A stretch of 64,000 bases of DNA from Anaerobacterium chartisolvens (GTDB lineage: Bacteria; Bacillota; Clostridia; Acetivibrionales; DSM-27016), in the NCBI RefSeq assembly GCF_003337415.1, contig NZ_QPJT01000016.1:1-64000 (forward strand), written 5' to 3'. The position numbers and the translations under genes were made by a program. This document shows positions 63,895 through 64,000 of the stretch, piece by piece. The notes below the pieces were generated by a model. The model searched no databases and had not been told where the DNA came from. It worked only from the letters and a program-made list of their open reading frames with translations. How positions within the stretch are numbered: position 1 is the stretch's first letter; every line of letters begins with the position of its first letter.

Positions 63895-64000
63895 TTCCAT
63901 AATTTTTCGTCTCAAAACTGCAATTTTCAAACGCAACTGAAATGAAACTGATTTTTGCGCGATAGTTGGTTTAAGCAACAAGGATTTTCTGTTAAGCTGT
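63895..64000. other. Right edge of window, no gene supported
   Basis: The last 106 bases are AT-rich and contain no start with a ribosome binding site that I can support. Confidence 0.4.

Overview
The window looks like chromosome of an anaerobic, endospore-forming clostridium (Firmicutes, probably a Ruminiclostridium/Acetivibrio-type lineage). The reasons are: Gram-positive operon layouts (infC-rpmI-rplT, dnaG-sigA-trmK-Nif3, panBCD); T-box, glycine and lysine riboswitches; strong GGAGG ribosome binding sites with many TTG/GTG starts; sporulation-type genes (SpoIIIE/FtsK, TepA, YlzJ, SpoIID-like); and a SCIFF ranthipeptide locus between yajC and secDF, an arrangement typical of clostridia. 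I see no complete insertion sequence, prophage or CRISPR array. The species cannot be fixed from sequence reading alone.

Layout. 0-1.5 kb: a partial unknown gene, then an Agr-type signal-peptide gene with a membrane sensor that lacks its kinase domain. 1.7-16.5 kb: housekeeping genes (T-box-tyrS, two TrkA proteins, a DUF421/DUF4363 pair, a cation exchanger, infC-rpmI-rplT-trmH, HIT, alaS, an AI-2E-type transporter, a PRC-barrel/YtxH pair, DUF1015). 16.6-28.5 kb: one minus-strand type IV pilus operon of 12 genes (pilin, PilP-like, a LysM-anchored protein with secretin N domains, PilT, PilC, PilM, PilN, PilO, PilB, PilX-like and two pseudopilins). 28.8-31.9 kb: tandem glycine riboswitch, class V aminotransferase and serA. 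31.9-36.8 kb: TPR protein, ftsK/spoIIIE, ylzJ, tepA. 36.9-43.9 kb: an inverted-repeat element, rnpB, Nif3, trmK, two tRNAs, a short ferritin-like gene, sigA, dnaG. 44.2-47.9 kb: a folded RNA/cruciform element, HD-GYP, panBCD. 48.3-56.5 kb: secF, secD, HD protein, SCIFF maturase, SCIFF peptide, TIGR04086 protein, yajC, tgt, queA. 56.6-64 kb: SpoIID/SPOR protein, lysine riboswitch with asd-dapA-dapB, YesL-like protein, tRNA-Leu, and a DUF4160/DUF2442 pair whose first gene has an in-frame amber codon.

How the genes work together. Translation and its control dominate: tyrosyl- and alanyl-tRNA synthetases, each behind an attenuation leader; IF3/L35/L20 behind a terminator-bearing leader with an AUU-started infC; tRNA modification (tgt, queA, trmK); and rnpB. 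The asd-dapA-dapB cluster feeds lysine and peptidoglycan and is lysine-sensed. The aminotransferase-serA pair sits under a glycine sensor. SecD, SecF and YajC form the accessory export complex around the SCIFF locus.

Most notable for follow-up: the monoderm-type pilus operon, whose PilQ-position protein pairs a LysM domain with a secretin N0 and about five N1-like repeats but no outer-membrane gate; the agrD plus kinase-less sensor pair; an unidentified folded element at 44.25-44.33 kb; a compact T-box-like alaS leader; a hairpin expansion in the P12 arm of RNase P RNA; and two copies of a roughly 200-220 bp terminal-inverted-repeat element.
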